A DNA stretch of 64,000 nt. Source: Apostichopus japonicus. Taxonomy: Eukaryota; Echinodermata; Holothuroidea; Aspidochirotida; Stichopodidae. The first letter of the stretch is position 1. The number at the start of each line of letters is the position of its first letter. The DNA lies in NCBI RefSeq assembly GCF_037975245.1, contig NC_092574.1:10371713-10435712 (forward strand), written 5' to 3'. The notes beneath the pieces were generated by a model, which was not told the origin of the DNA, did no database searches, and saw nothing but the letters and a program-made list of their open reading frames with translations. Below, one piece after another: positions 38,701-44,900 of this stretch. The position numbers and the translations under genes were made by a program.

Positions 38701-40848
38701 GTACATATCGGAAAACCAATACAAGAAGACAATTGTATAACACTCACCTAACAAACTTTAACATTTACGACGGTAATTTTCTGAAGAAATAGCAGAACTT
38801 GGCCTAATTTGTTGCCGTCGTTCTCTCCAGCAGCGCTCTGTTTGGCGCCATTTTGTTCTCGCCTGCTTGACGAGCGCCCCCTAAAATGGAACAATTACTT
38901 TTCCGGTTTCACTCGAAACATCTATGTTTAGATCTAAAGACAAGGAAGATGTGATGATAAGTTTACGTTTTGTATTGTGGTGTGGGTGACCAGGTAGAAA
39001 AGTGGCGGAGTGTATTCTCTCACACTCGATGCAACAAAATGTTTACTGTAACGTCGCAATCCATATATTAGTGCCCTGTTTCTTTTTTCTTGAGTATTTT
39101 CCTTGGGCAAGCAGTAACCATTCCTTATATTCGTTTTTCTTCATTTTCATTTTATTTTATAGATTGACTGGCCTCACCTTTGCGTATGAAACTCAGAAAC
39201 TCACTAACGAGGACGGCAAAGCTTGCTTCAATTTTAAACTAGCAGGAAAAGTTCGAATTGAGTCTCCTTGTGTTGGTCTTGCTGGTGCAGTAGTAGTAAA
39301 GGGCTCCAAGAAAGTTCCTAATTGTTGTCATAATTCGTATGGACAACAACTAGTGAAACACCACGTCAAAAACAAAAAGAAGGGGAATAAATGCGAAAAG
39401 GCTGTCATTGTTGTAAAGGGTAAGATAAATCGTGTTTAATTTTCTGATCGACGTATGTGAGAGGCAGGACTGAACAATTCAGATGTATTTAAAGAAAAAA
39501 TATTGCTGACGCTTTTCCACGTTTTATCTGCTATAGCACTATGATACGTATACAAAGCATTCGTAGTTAATTGAGCTTGGTGATAAATTCATTGTCCAAT
39601 ATTGTTCTGGGGGCCCGACGCCCCCACCCCCCCTCCCCCTCCCTCCTCAACCAACTCCCATTCATCTGTAAAATTATGTTTACATTTAGAGTGCCCATAA
39701 TGTTAATACGTATATTTGACCAAGGTAGGCACGATATTCACCATGGTTCTATACAATCCCCTTTGATGAACAGTTTCAAGTCTCACTACATCACCCCACC
39801 ACTCACCCTTCACACCTCTATCATATCAACAGTTTTTTTTATCCCCGATGCTTGCCGTAAGATTTCCCACTTATATTCTACTTCCTGATAAACCATTATA
39901 GATCTCAACTAACTGTGGGTTAAAGACAACCAGGTGAGATTATTTACTCAGTACGAAACATACACACTTTCCAATGTGATGAAATATAGTTTCAAGATTT
40001 GGTCATAACGACTTCAAATACCTCAAAGAGACATCAACATTTTAGTGAGAATTGCACACCCTTACTGTTAAATCGAGAGAGGCTGAATTACCCCCACCAC
40101 CCCCATCTCTCTCCCACCTTCCACCTCACTGATAGAAAAAAAATACTTCAAGAAAAGAAAACAAAGAAACAGTATGGCATGTACAGTGGCCTATTTCTAA
40201 AAGAGTTGAAAAGTCTTCCACATTGTTTCTTTTTCGAATCTTGCAAACTAGAGTACCATTTAGTATCTCAGAACCCTCCATTTCACAAAAATTTCTCAAA
40301 TGGGAGATACCAGTCAACCACCCCCCCCCCCCCTGGACTACATAACAGTACAACAGTTGAATATTCTTCAACATTTTTTTTCAAAAATGACCAAAAATAT
40401 AGATGCCCTTTTTGTACTTTTCATTCTCTCAAAATGTCTCAATGGGAGAAGGGGTGCACACAGTCTCCCTCACCTTATAATCTGCAAATCTTGACAGTGG
40501 AAAAAAAAATCCATTTATTTATTAATTAATCTCTTAACAATCCTTTCTTTCCCTTATTGACATATAGATACAATATCAAATAGATGCGAAGATCCTACTG
40601 ACGGTTTAGGTAAGCATGGTATCTCCACATACACTGGATTAGCCCCTGGCTCGGTGGCCGAACACTCCTGTAAGTCAAGAAAACGACGCATATACGGTTC
40701 AGAGAAACAGATTTGTCTAGCATGTGGTGTATGGTCAGGCGAAAGTCCAGAGTGTCTAAAGGCAAAGGCAGCCTACAGGAAAGCACAAGAAGCTGCACAT
40801 CGTCGAGAGAACGGAGTTTTTACCGTCGATCCAGAAGATTACTTTTGA
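13721..40848 (+). CDS. secreted mosaic protein gene: EGF-like repeats, Thr/Pro mucin-like repeat, CILP/FAM171-like region, sushi-like end (5' end not found)
   Basis: Twelve exons join in frame: 13721-13813, 14405-14521, 17228-17344, 20763-20903, 21810-21983, 22658-24598, 25572-25703, 26429-26554, 28276-28476, 30232-30415, 39163-39419, 40568-40848. All junctions are GT/AG. Introns are phase 1 except the one holding the retrotransposon, which is phase 2. The product has five Cys-rich EGF-like modules, a Thr/Pro array expected to be heavily O-glycosylated, and a beta-sandwich-like segment. A W-Y-F-D...G-F-W...E-G motif with a later S-W-W-A-A-G follows, as in cartilage intermediate layer proteins and FAM171 ectodomains, then a Cys-rich part and a sushi-like module. 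There is no membrane segment near the C-terminus, so an extracellular matrix or mucus role is inferred. At least one upstream exon with the start and signal peptide is missing, because the first exon begins in phase 1. The full domain order matches no named protein I know. Confidence 0.8.
13814..14404 (+). other. intron
   Basis: 591 bases from GTCAGT to CACAG. Overlapping frames at 13975-14289 have no family resemblance and are taken as chance. Confidence 0.7.
14405..14521 (+). CDS. exon: EGF-like module 2
   Basis: After the junction it reads [20 protein letters not shown] and then [19 protein letters not shown]. The D-F-N-E-C start, the N/Q-P-G-S-Y segment and six Cys are typical of calcium-binding EGF modules. 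The donor is A|GTAAGT, phase 1. Confidence 0.9.
14522..17227 (+). other. intron
   Basis: 2.7 kb without a supported gene. It carries one copy of a short sequence (16037-16080) that recurs near 21395 in a later intron of the same gene, and a C-run near 16370-16379. Confidence 0.7.
17228..17344 (+). CDS. exon: EGF-like module 3
   Basis: It reads [20 protein letters not shown] and then [18 protein letters not shown]. Six Cys in EGF spacing with a basic middle; no D-x-D/N-E-C motif. The acceptor CACTCCACAG and donor G|GTATGC keep phase 1. Confidence 0.85.
17345..20762 (+). other. intron
   Basis: 3.4 kb. It includes a CA/TA microsatellite at 17611-17710 and C-runs near 17582 and 20283-20294. No other gene seen. 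Confidence 0.7.
17611..17710. repeat. mixed (CA)n/(TA)n microsatellite
   Basis: CA repeats with TACA interruptions run into about 38 bases of pure TA from 17673. Confidence 0.9.
20763..20903 (+). CDS. exon: EGF-like module 4 (calcium-binding type)
   Basis: It begins [20 protein letters not shown] and continues [25 protein letters not shown] and S-M-G-D-Y-x-C are the signature of calcium-binding EGF modules. The last loop is longer than usual (E-F-F-K-K-Y-K before the sixth Cys). Acceptor CTCTCGTAG and donor G|GTAAGT, phase 1. Confidence 0.9.
20904..21809 (+). other. intron
   Basis: 906 bases. It holds a CCAGG-AAAAAA-CCTGG hairpin near 21168 and the second copy of the short dispersed sequence near 21395. 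No gene. Confidence 0.7.
21810..21983 (+). CDS. exon: EGF-like module 5 (thrombospondin-type)
   Basis: It reads [18 protein letters not shown], then a 20-residue acidic insert, then [17 protein letters not shown]. The D-P-C-F-P-G-A-E-C start and C-G-x-C-P-x-G-Y-E-G-D-G end are characteristic of thrombospondin/COMP EGF modules. The insert between the halves is longer than in those. Acceptor ATTCATTAG, donor A|GTAAGT, phase 1. Confidence 0.88.
21984..22657 (+). other. intron
   Basis: 674 bases with a C15-type run near 22353-22367. No gene. Confidence 0.7.
22658..24598 (+). CDS. exon: mucin-like Thr/Pro repeat with flanking folded segments
   Basis: A single 1.94-kb exon. About 95 residues come first, with Asn-glycosylation sequons (NVS, NET). 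Then come about 430 residues built from a 12-residue alternation of P-T-T-T-V-I and P-T-T-T-T-L/M. The C-terminal part ([20 protein letters not shown] onward, with [20 protein letters not shown]) resembles the carboxypeptidase-regulatory-like beta-sandwich at the start of FAM171 and CILP regions. The acceptor is TTTTACAG and the donor C|GTGAGT, phase 1. The frame runs on to a stop at 24721-24723, but splicing at 24598 joins cleanly to the next exon. Dense O-glycosylation is inferred from composition. Confidence 0.85.
23070..24350 (+). repeat. coding minisatellite, 36-bp unit (about 30 V-I-P-T-T-T copies)
   Basis: The unit is built on ACAGTGATACCCACCACTAC plus a variable ACAACAATGCCG or ACAACATTGCCG part. 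Units differ by third-base changes and by Leu/Met, Lys/Thr and Ala/Pro switches. Some units are locally shortened to T-M-P-T-T-T. The antisense Val/Gly frame through it is an artefact of the composition. Confidence 0.95.
24599..25571 (+). other. intron containing a hAT-type MITE
   Basis: 973 bases. The MITE at 25154-25528 takes up over a third of it and ends 43 bases before the next exon. Confidence 0.75.
25154..25528. mobile_element. non-autonomous hAT-like DNA transposon (MITE), 375 bp
   Basis: The 8-base direct repeat CACCAGAA flanks it (25146-25153 and 25529-25536), the duplication length of hAT elements. The ends are imperfect inverted repeats: CAAGGGCGTGGGAAC on the left; the right end read in reverse gives CAGTGGCGTAGGAAG, 11 of 15 matching. 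The latter is the common hAT end form. Inside are G-rich and C-rich runs and two direct copies of a roughly 35-base segment beginning CACCAAATTGCAT (25308 and 25388). There is no transposase ORF. Confidence 0.78.
25572..25703 (+). CDS. exon: CILP/FAM171-like region, part 2
   Basis: It reads [19 protein letters not shown] and then [20 protein letters not shown], without Cys. The strand-like pattern continues the beta-rich domain started in the previous exon. The acceptor TCAATTTTCAG survives close to the MITE; the donor is G|GTAAGT, phase 1. Confidence 0.78.
25704..26428 (+). other. intron
   Basis: 725 bases, ordinary AT-rich sequence with a GGGGTGGGG patch near 26350. No gene. Confidence 0.7.
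26429..26554 (+). CDS. exon: CILP/FAM171-like region, part 3
   Basis: It codes for [20 protein letters not shown] and then [20 protein letters not shown], with one Asn-glycosylation sequon (NVS). Acceptor ACTAACAG, donor A|GTAAGT, phase 1 at both ends. Confidence 0.75.
26555..28275 (+). other. intron dominated by an (AGGG)n tract
   Basis: 1.7 kb. The repeat takes up 681 bases; the rest is AT-rich without a gene. Confidence 0.75.
26773..27453 (+). repeat. uninterrupted (AGGG)n tetranucleotide array, about 170 units
   Basis: 681 bases of perfect AGGG with no interruption visible, led in by a (GA)n and G-rich stretch from 26719. The transcribed RNA carries the G-rich strand, so G-quadruplex structure in the pre-mRNA and triplex-prone purine/pyrimidine DNA are expected. 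The Gly-Arg-Glu and Pro-Ser-Leu frames through it are artefacts. Confidence 0.98.
28276..28476 (+). CDS. exon: CILP/FAM171-like region, part 4
   Basis: It reads [20 protein letters not shown], an acidic linker, [14 protein letters not shown] and finally [12 protein letters not shown]. The P-V-K-I-T-I-P-I strand followed by W-Y-F-D-E-T-S-G leads into the W-x-x-E-G segment of the next exon. This is the hallmark pair of FAM171 and CILP proteins. An N-V-T sequon is present. Acceptor CCTCCGCAG, donor G|GTATGT. Confidence 0.82.
28477..30231 (+). other. intron
   Basis: 1.75 kb. It contains a near-perfect palindrome CCGTCGGTTACCGACGG near 29600 and a GACACGCCTTAACGAAGGC segment near 29444 that resembles one at 64-83. 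No gene. Confidence 0.65.
30232..30415 (+). CDS. exon: CILP/FAM171-like region, part 5, with Cys-rich tail
   Basis: It reads [20 protein letters not shown], then [20 protein letters not shown] and [15 protein letters not shown]. The G-F-W-x-E-E-G and S-W-W-A-A-G motifs are shared with CILP and FAM171. The donor AC|GTGAGT is phase 2, matching the next exon's single leading base. Confidence 0.85.
31136..31140. mobile_element. target-site duplication, left copy (TCTAT)
   Basis: TCTAT directly precedes the left LTR and is repeated at 38921-38925 directly after the right LTR. Confidence 0.9.
31141..32415 (-). mobile_element. 3' LTR of the BEL/Pao element
   Basis: 1275 bases, bounded by TG...CA. 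I saw no difference from the copy at 37646-38920 in the stretches compared. In the element's own direction this is the downstream LTR. Confidence 0.93.
32416..32429 (-). other. polypurine tract of the BEL/Pao element
   Basis: On the minus strand GGGTGGGGGGAGGA abuts the 3' LTR. This is the position and composition of the primer for plus-strand synthesis in LTR elements. Confidence 0.8.
32482..37611 (-). CDS. BEL/Pao retrotransposon gag-pol polyprotein, intact (1709 aa)
   Basis: One uninterrupted frame. An N-terminal coiled-coil-like, gag-type region (about 1-340) is followed by two zinc-knuckle-like Cys/His clusters (C360/C363/H368/C373 and C394/C397/H405/C410). An aspartic protease carries D470-S-G. 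The reverse transcriptase has a D-I-S-K-M-Y-H-Q block near 801 and Y-M-D-D at 877-880. RNase H has acidic residues near D1052, E1096 and D1126. An integrase H-H-C-C finger (H1346, H1350, C1380, C1383) precedes an integrase core with D1416, D1479 and E1529. The last 100 residues match the C-terminal domain common in Pao-type integrases. Fusion of gag and pol in one frame and the domain order protease-RT-RNaseH-integrase fit BEL/Pao. There is no envelope frame. All key residues are present, so the copy looks competent. Confidence 0.96.
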   Translation of the reverse strand: MMEEKKLKRRTSKTRFTRQKRALESLLEEGSLEELTSEFDKLELALGELQERHDEYCETIVDSAAYDKEEEYIQGCIDEYAAVKTRFKSVIKGLSQPQMPVLPLLPEQSNQNPPASTDRASPLPLTPTSEQRKELKETCNEQHVSSKLRPRVEKPKLPVFAGDVRDYHTFKDDFQHMVDPMYDARDAVSILRGSLSGKPLELLKGIGTDYHACWEYLDMYYGDPRVVSDAVTQDLIKFRGMQHGEDGRFCELAHLVRRCYNILKQVGKEADMNNNHMLAIIEKKLTLDDRKVYARSLQKNGQEASLEGLLSFFNEEMKARMRATASIRSSSICQQNKVNLTQRQTGNLSTSQPHQRWKKCWVCESDDHWPDQCARFKELAVTERYQIVKEKHACFSCLKRAGKEHNMRTCRRKTRCSEGNCESFHHVLLHKTTGGNIVGFASNNNEVALPIISTRMGTSVNYTTGNVLLDSGANVTLIRVKVAEQLGLEGKPISVDLDILGGDVQAYQTKVYRLKMYSANQREFTISAVGVPEISNVPRVSTVILRNMESVLGQTLCRGYGAVDVLLGVDYPEMHGGETKQVDGYLLRKSPLGWVMFGSSGDPGQSTTVLHVNVTDRTDLTQFWSTEEMGVKLLNCKCKPSDDMKMSPGEREQFNDMWDSCKKVNGRWLVPYPWKKDPKDLPNNKKQCMAKLVSIELRLKKNENNAKLYDDQMKEMEQNKFARKLSDEEIKNYEGPVHYISHHPVIRPEKKSTPVRIVFNSSAAFNGHRLNEYWEKGPDLLNDLFGVLLRFRQHPIAISGDISKMYHQVRIPETDMHVHRFLWRSYESREPDVYVKEVVTFGDKPAPAMALTALRRTAADGASQYPEAANILTKDTYMDDICTSVHTIEEARKVTSDMDAVLDTGGFKTKGWFSNGLLKDDEKTQGEQFVIGDSEEQKVLGVVWDPELDILKYKVKPVATKEKDLMTKRMVLSELAKIFDPIGFTGALLIKGKILMQKLWQTGTGWDEPLSTDDKSDWRRFFTELERLDGVSFERCLMQEPMKPTEIIIFCDASEDAFGAVAYTRWEEDDGNHGVRFISAKSRVAPLKYLSIPRLELQAAVVASRLYATIKEEMSVQFERVIFLSDSIIALSWIRGQSRQYKSFVANRVAEIQSQTDPSDWRHIPGEYNVADKVSRGVSVKDLKGAWKDGPAFLRLPEEEWPKCIPKADVIEIDKEKKKESTVLLTRGVEGAIDCKKFSSWRNLIRVTAYVFRFLTNLKAKCLEKDGPLSVEELSMAENYWIREAQKKLRDDMEKGTFKSLSPFVKDDIIYVGGRVGNGLFSYDMRHPALLPRDDHISYLITRNMHERGHYGVATTAAKIRNRYWIVGVTSLAKKVKFRCVNCRAFNHKAETQLMANLPVERLAPFTPPFHFTACDYFGPIVVKVGRNKTTKHYGVIFTCLNTRAVHLEVAVDCSTMEFLQVLRRFFAIRGHPKLIQSDNGTQFVGAQRQLREMVKGWEKDELKEFCAERQVTWKFMTPLAPHQNGCAESLVKSCKHALKKAIGEQRLTPFELHTYLQEVANLVNERPIGRLPNDPDDGTYICPNDILLGRASSRVPQGPFRPSKNPKERVEFVQRIVDAFWKSWIRDVFPLLVPRRKWNTDRRNVRVDDVVLIADPNLVRGQWKLGRITEVYPGKDNRVRNVQVKTANGLLSRPVTKIVVICPVEGFE
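37612..37645 (-). other. leader between 5' LTR and gag-pol start
   Basis: Only 34 bases separate the LTR from the ATG. No usual TGG-type tRNA primer site follows the LTR end (it reads CAAAATTCAATTTACTG), so the primer used is not evident. Confidence 0.6.
37646..38920 (-). mobile_element. 5' LTR of the BEL/Pao element
   Basis: 1275 bases with TG...CA ends. On the minus strand the first 150 bases carry GGGGGCGC and CAAAATGGCGCC, a YY1-type site within a GC-rich patch, which could serve as promoter sequence; this is inference. It lies antisense to the host gene. Confidence 0.93.
38921..38925. mobile_element. target-site duplication, right copy (TCTAT)
   Basis: Matches 31136-31140. Confidence 0.9.
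39163..39419 (+). CDS. exon: Cys-containing CILP-like segment
   Basis: It starts in phase 2 after TTTTATAG and reads [20 protein letters not shown], then [20 protein letters not shown], with a later C-C pair and a very basic stretch ([12 protein letters not shown]). The pattern Y-x-x-x...T-x-x-D-G-K-A-C resembles the repeated beta-strand segment after the W-x-x-E-G motif in invertebrate CILP-like proteins. The donor G|GTAAGA gives phase 1. Confidence 0.78.
39420..40567 (+). other. intron
   Basis: 1.15 kb with pyrimidine-rich patches (39610-39660, 40090-40130) and a C14-type run near 40320. No gene. Confidence 0.7.
40568..40848 (+). CDS. terminal exon: sushi-like module and stop
   Basis: It reads [16 protein letters not shown], then [20 protein letters not shown] and [10 protein letters not shown]. 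The four-Cys layout, with a G...W-S-G-x-x-P-x-C end, is that of a short sushi (complement control protein) module. A polar helix-like tail ends in PEDYF and TGA at 40846-40848. No membrane anchor follows. Acceptor GACATATAG, phase 1. Confidence 0.83.
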
Positions 40849-41494
40849 AAAGGCTTTAAATGACGTTAAAATATGGGTAACTAACCAGGATGCCATCCGG
40901 GGTTCTACTAATCAGCAAACCTCGGCGACCTTTGACCATGTGTGGCTCAAATTGATGGCAGTTCTTGTGATTTCGTGGAATACTATGCTTTCAATTTAAC
41001 CTATGATTTCATTGGAAGTTTTATTTAATATATTATCTCTGGTATAATCTGATTTTCATGGGGACATTCGTAATTTCACTTGAGTTTTTGGGTTTCATCG
41101 GAGCCTAAATCTCGCGTATTTTGACCTCTGGCTTAACTTTGGACTCAAGGGACTCTCATTATATTTGTTACTCTGGTTTAAAGTCTTATTACATAGGACC
41201 ATCGATGTCGATATTAACATCAAACTTTCGTGGAATTGTTAAAGACAAAAATTGACAATATTACATTTGGATGGAAAGGTTTTGATGTCCAGCGATTTTG
41301 AAGAAGTCGAAACGTAATTTACGTGCAATTACAGATGGAACGACATCGGAGAGAGCAAAACGACTTTCTTTTAAGTAAACGTTTTGACTGTTTGTTTTTC
41401 GTTTTTTGTTTTGTTTTTTAGTTCTTTTTGTGAAGTGTTCGGTGATGAAGCTTGTAGAAAACTTACTGTATAAGTTATGCATGTCGCGGTTGCA

Positions 41495-41500
41495 AATAAA
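41495..41500 (+). promoter_or_regulatory. possible polyadenylation signal of the mosaic gene
   Basis: AATAAA 647 bases after the stop; another AATAAA lies at 41641. Which one is used, if either, cannot be read from sequence. Confidence 0.25.
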
Positions 41501-41874
41501 AAACGCAACGATTTGTAGAAAGGCATAATAACCACAATGAAACGTACTGAAAATTAGGAGTATTTTAAGATATAACATATATTATTTACATGATTTAAAT
41601 GTCATTCGATCGCATTAACAGATTCTACTTTCAATTAGCCAATAAAAAATGTCCTACGGACAGTAATGGTTAAAGATCGAAGGTTAAACTTATTCCTTTT
41701 AGGTCACAGATTGACCACATCATGAGAACACACGTCGTTGAGAACGGGTAATGTGTCTGTGTTACTGGAATAGGAACTTCCTTCGCCTAACCGTATTCAT
41801 TGAAAGGCGCTCGAAAATTACCAACTAGTGTCTTCTAGATAAAATATCACATCAAATAGAACAAAGCTTTCATA

Positions 41875-41955
41875 TTATATATATATGTATAAATTTATAT
41901 TTATTAAATATTAAATATATATATATATCTATTTATACATATATATATATATGAA
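41875..41955. repeat. AT-rich inverted repeat
   Basis: ATATATATATGTATAAAT and ATTTATACATATATATAT flank a TTAAATATT-rich centre, a long potential hairpin. Confidence 0.6.
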
Positions 41956-44900
41956 CGCTGCGAACTATTCCTTTCTCCGAAAATGAAATGCTCACCAACT
42001 CCTCCTTAAAAATAATTCAACCTTAATATTGTTATTTGTACTGTAGGAAAAAACGTTGATACTCATTTTGAAAGAACGTTACATTTTTTCGCATGATTTC
42101 AGTGGCTTTAAAAGTCCCGGGAAGTCTCGGCCAAGAAGTAATGAATCGTGGTGCAATATGTTGGTTTCACGCACAGTCCATTTGTCCATGGGTCTTGCAA
42201 TTAAAAAACAAAACTTAAAAATACTCCACAGAAACCAATTTATTTTAGCTGTAAGGTATGACTCAATATTTTCACATTACATAGAATTTTTTTTTATGAA
42301 AACACAATGATTTATTCTAAGATGCACAAGTGAACATGTTAACTGCTTCTTATTCATATCAAATGTACGAAGTGGCATAATTTTATCATAATTGTGCATG
42401 TCAAAGCGATGAGCAACTTCCTAGCAAAATATTAAACTACAGCCTGAAGGCAACTACTCCATTAGGAAATCTTTTTGGGGGGGCCCCAGAGCGAAAACTG
42501 TAATTTTGTGCATGTAAGATTTCTAAACAAGTACATTTATAAAGGAGATGTCCTTAACGCTTTTGTTACAGGCAGTTGTGATGATAAAGTATGCTTCAGT
42601 TGTGATGATAAAGTACACCTCACTTTTCCCTGTAAGCACACACTGATGCTTTTCAACAAACTCTGACATTTTAACCACTGTCGGTAAATTAAATTAAAAT
42701 GCAGTTAACCTTTGACATTCACACGTGCTATAAGTTGAATAATCCCCATGAGTAAACATAAATAAATTGCAATCCATGTTCTAACCCGGGTAACCCTCAC
42801 ATTTGATAACTTTGTGAGAGAACCCCCACCCCCTCACCCCCACCCCTTGATCCCTCATCCCCATGATACATGTCTGCAGCATTTAGGGTTTCATCGAAAA
42901 TATCTATTTTTCCCTAAGATGTTCAGACAATATATTTCTGCAGGCAGAATGACGGGAGATTGAACATTATTAAGTTGATTTAATGTTTGAAGAACACCAA
43001 GGTTATTATTAATTTTACATATCAATATGTTGGCAAAACAATGAAACAGGCAATACTTTCTATATTAAATTTTACTTCGTATCTTTAAATTTACCTTGTA
43101 TTTTTACCTATTGGATGATAACCGAAGCGGGGTGCAGGAATGTTTTAATCGGCGATTAACTTAAGCATGAATGAATTACAAAAATTACTAACACATCTAG
43201 AAAAAGGATTATTTTTATGTGTATGCTTTCTCGTTAATTAGTGTCTAGTACCTAACATGAGCGCTCTTTAAGAGCTTAGTTGATGTGCCTTTATCCGAAT
43301 ATCTGCCTTTTGAGGAATTATGAACAATGATGGGTATTTTCTGCAATCGAAATAACTTGTAAAGTACACTGCGCTATATTTTCTCGATGTTCATATTACT
43401 CTGTAATAAAATTTGTAAATACAACATTTATTGTCATTGCTCAATGAGTCGCGAAAAGTACGTAGCCTGTTCGCAGAAACAATTAATTATTTATTATTAT
43501 TTTTGTTATAAATACACTATGCAATTTGCATAAATTAAATGCTGCGATGTTTTTCATTTGGACAAAAAAAGTATTAAAAAATGCCCGTGTCTTTGTTCCT
43601 GTCTACTTGTGTGAATATTCTTTCTGTTGTACGTCATAAGGATTAAGGTCATGGAAGATGGGAAAGCCGTAGAAACCATCACCAAACACCGAACACCAAA
43701 TTTCTGACACAGAAACGACTGGAAATTGCAATCTAAACTCTCGAATGGGGACCTTAAGCCAGGCTCAAAATTAACAGAGGGCGCTGTCATATCGATACTA
43801 TCTAGTTCTTGGGAAACTAGACAAGCTGCATCATCTCAAATCACAGAGAATTCCCTTCTAGAATCTCCGACGGACATTTCTGGGCGAACTATTTGCAAAT
43901 TCCCTAATTCAAACATAGTGTGACATATTCGAGCTAAAATTTGGTTTTTATCAGTAAAACCTAGCACATTTTTAACATAAACAATGTTTATCGCATGTAC
44001 CGATAATTTCGACCATGAGAAAGGGGAGGGAGGGAAGGATGAGATGGGTTGGAACTCGCATCATGGGGTAAAGACCAATGGCAGCCATCATCTCAATTGG
44101 ACACCTGCTTTATCGATCTAGTGAGATACATCTGTAGGGATCTCTAAGGTCAGAAAAGACAGGATTTGGGAGTAATGTTGATATCTCGAAGTAGTTGTCA
44201 ACCCTTTTCATTTCATTGAGATCTTTCGACTTTTTTTATATGCAAACATATATTGCAACATGCATTCGCACGAGCCCTACCCCGTATTATGCTGACAACC
44301 TTGCCCAACTACCAATATCCCTGTCAGAATGTGACACAGCGATCTTAGTTGTGTCGTAACATTCAGTATTTAGCTGCCTATTTATATATGATTAAGAAAA
44401 CGGGAAAGGAATGAGCAGTCTACGCCTGACAAAGTGATGCCTACGTCTACCGCTCAAAGAGTATATTTTCTGAATCGAGCAAAGGCTTTTATATACAGGA
44501 AATGCCTCCATTTTTTCGTTAGCATTTGGTTTTCAACTCAAAACTCAACAGGAACTCATTTTATTTTCTTCTACAACACGCACTCAGCAAACTGTTTTCG
44601 GCTATATTCTCACAAACCGATCACTTTTGGGAAACAAAACTCGAACCATGGACTTGGTTTCGTCGACAAAGTTCCCAACCAATGTTCGTCAGCATTGTTA
44701 GTAGCGTACATCAAAGATGCCAACTATAACCGGTCTTCGAGAAGTCTGGTTGAAGCTAGACGATTGTGGAACCTCGTGTAACGTGAATTGAAATGTAATG
44801 GAGAAGATGAATCACTTAGCTATGGAATCCGACTCTTGATACCATAAAGTTTCAAGTATTGCACCGCAGCCTTGTAATGAACTTAGCTGAAACCTTACAA

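Larger units (their letters stand above)
31141..38920 (-). mobile_element. complete BEL/Pao LTR retrotransposon, 7.8 kb
   Basis: Paired 1275-bp LTRs, a 5-bp TCTAT duplication, a polypurine tract and a full gag-pol frame. It sits antisense in an intron of the mosaic gene between the exons at 30232-30415 and 39163-39419, which still splice in frame across it. LTR identity implies a recent insertion. Confidence 0.96.
30416..39162 (+). other. 8.7-kb intron hosting a BEL/Pao retrotransposon
   Basis: The only phase-2 intron seen in this gene. Apart from the element it has poly(G) runs at 30572 and 30633, an AT-rich patch with repeated ATATCT and CTCAAA words at 30765-30890, and short plain flanks. 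Confidence 0.75.

Noticed and set aside
44434-44781. 115-codon frame after the mosaic gene
   Set aside because: Low complexity is absent, but there is no domain, signal peptide or splice support; likely chance.
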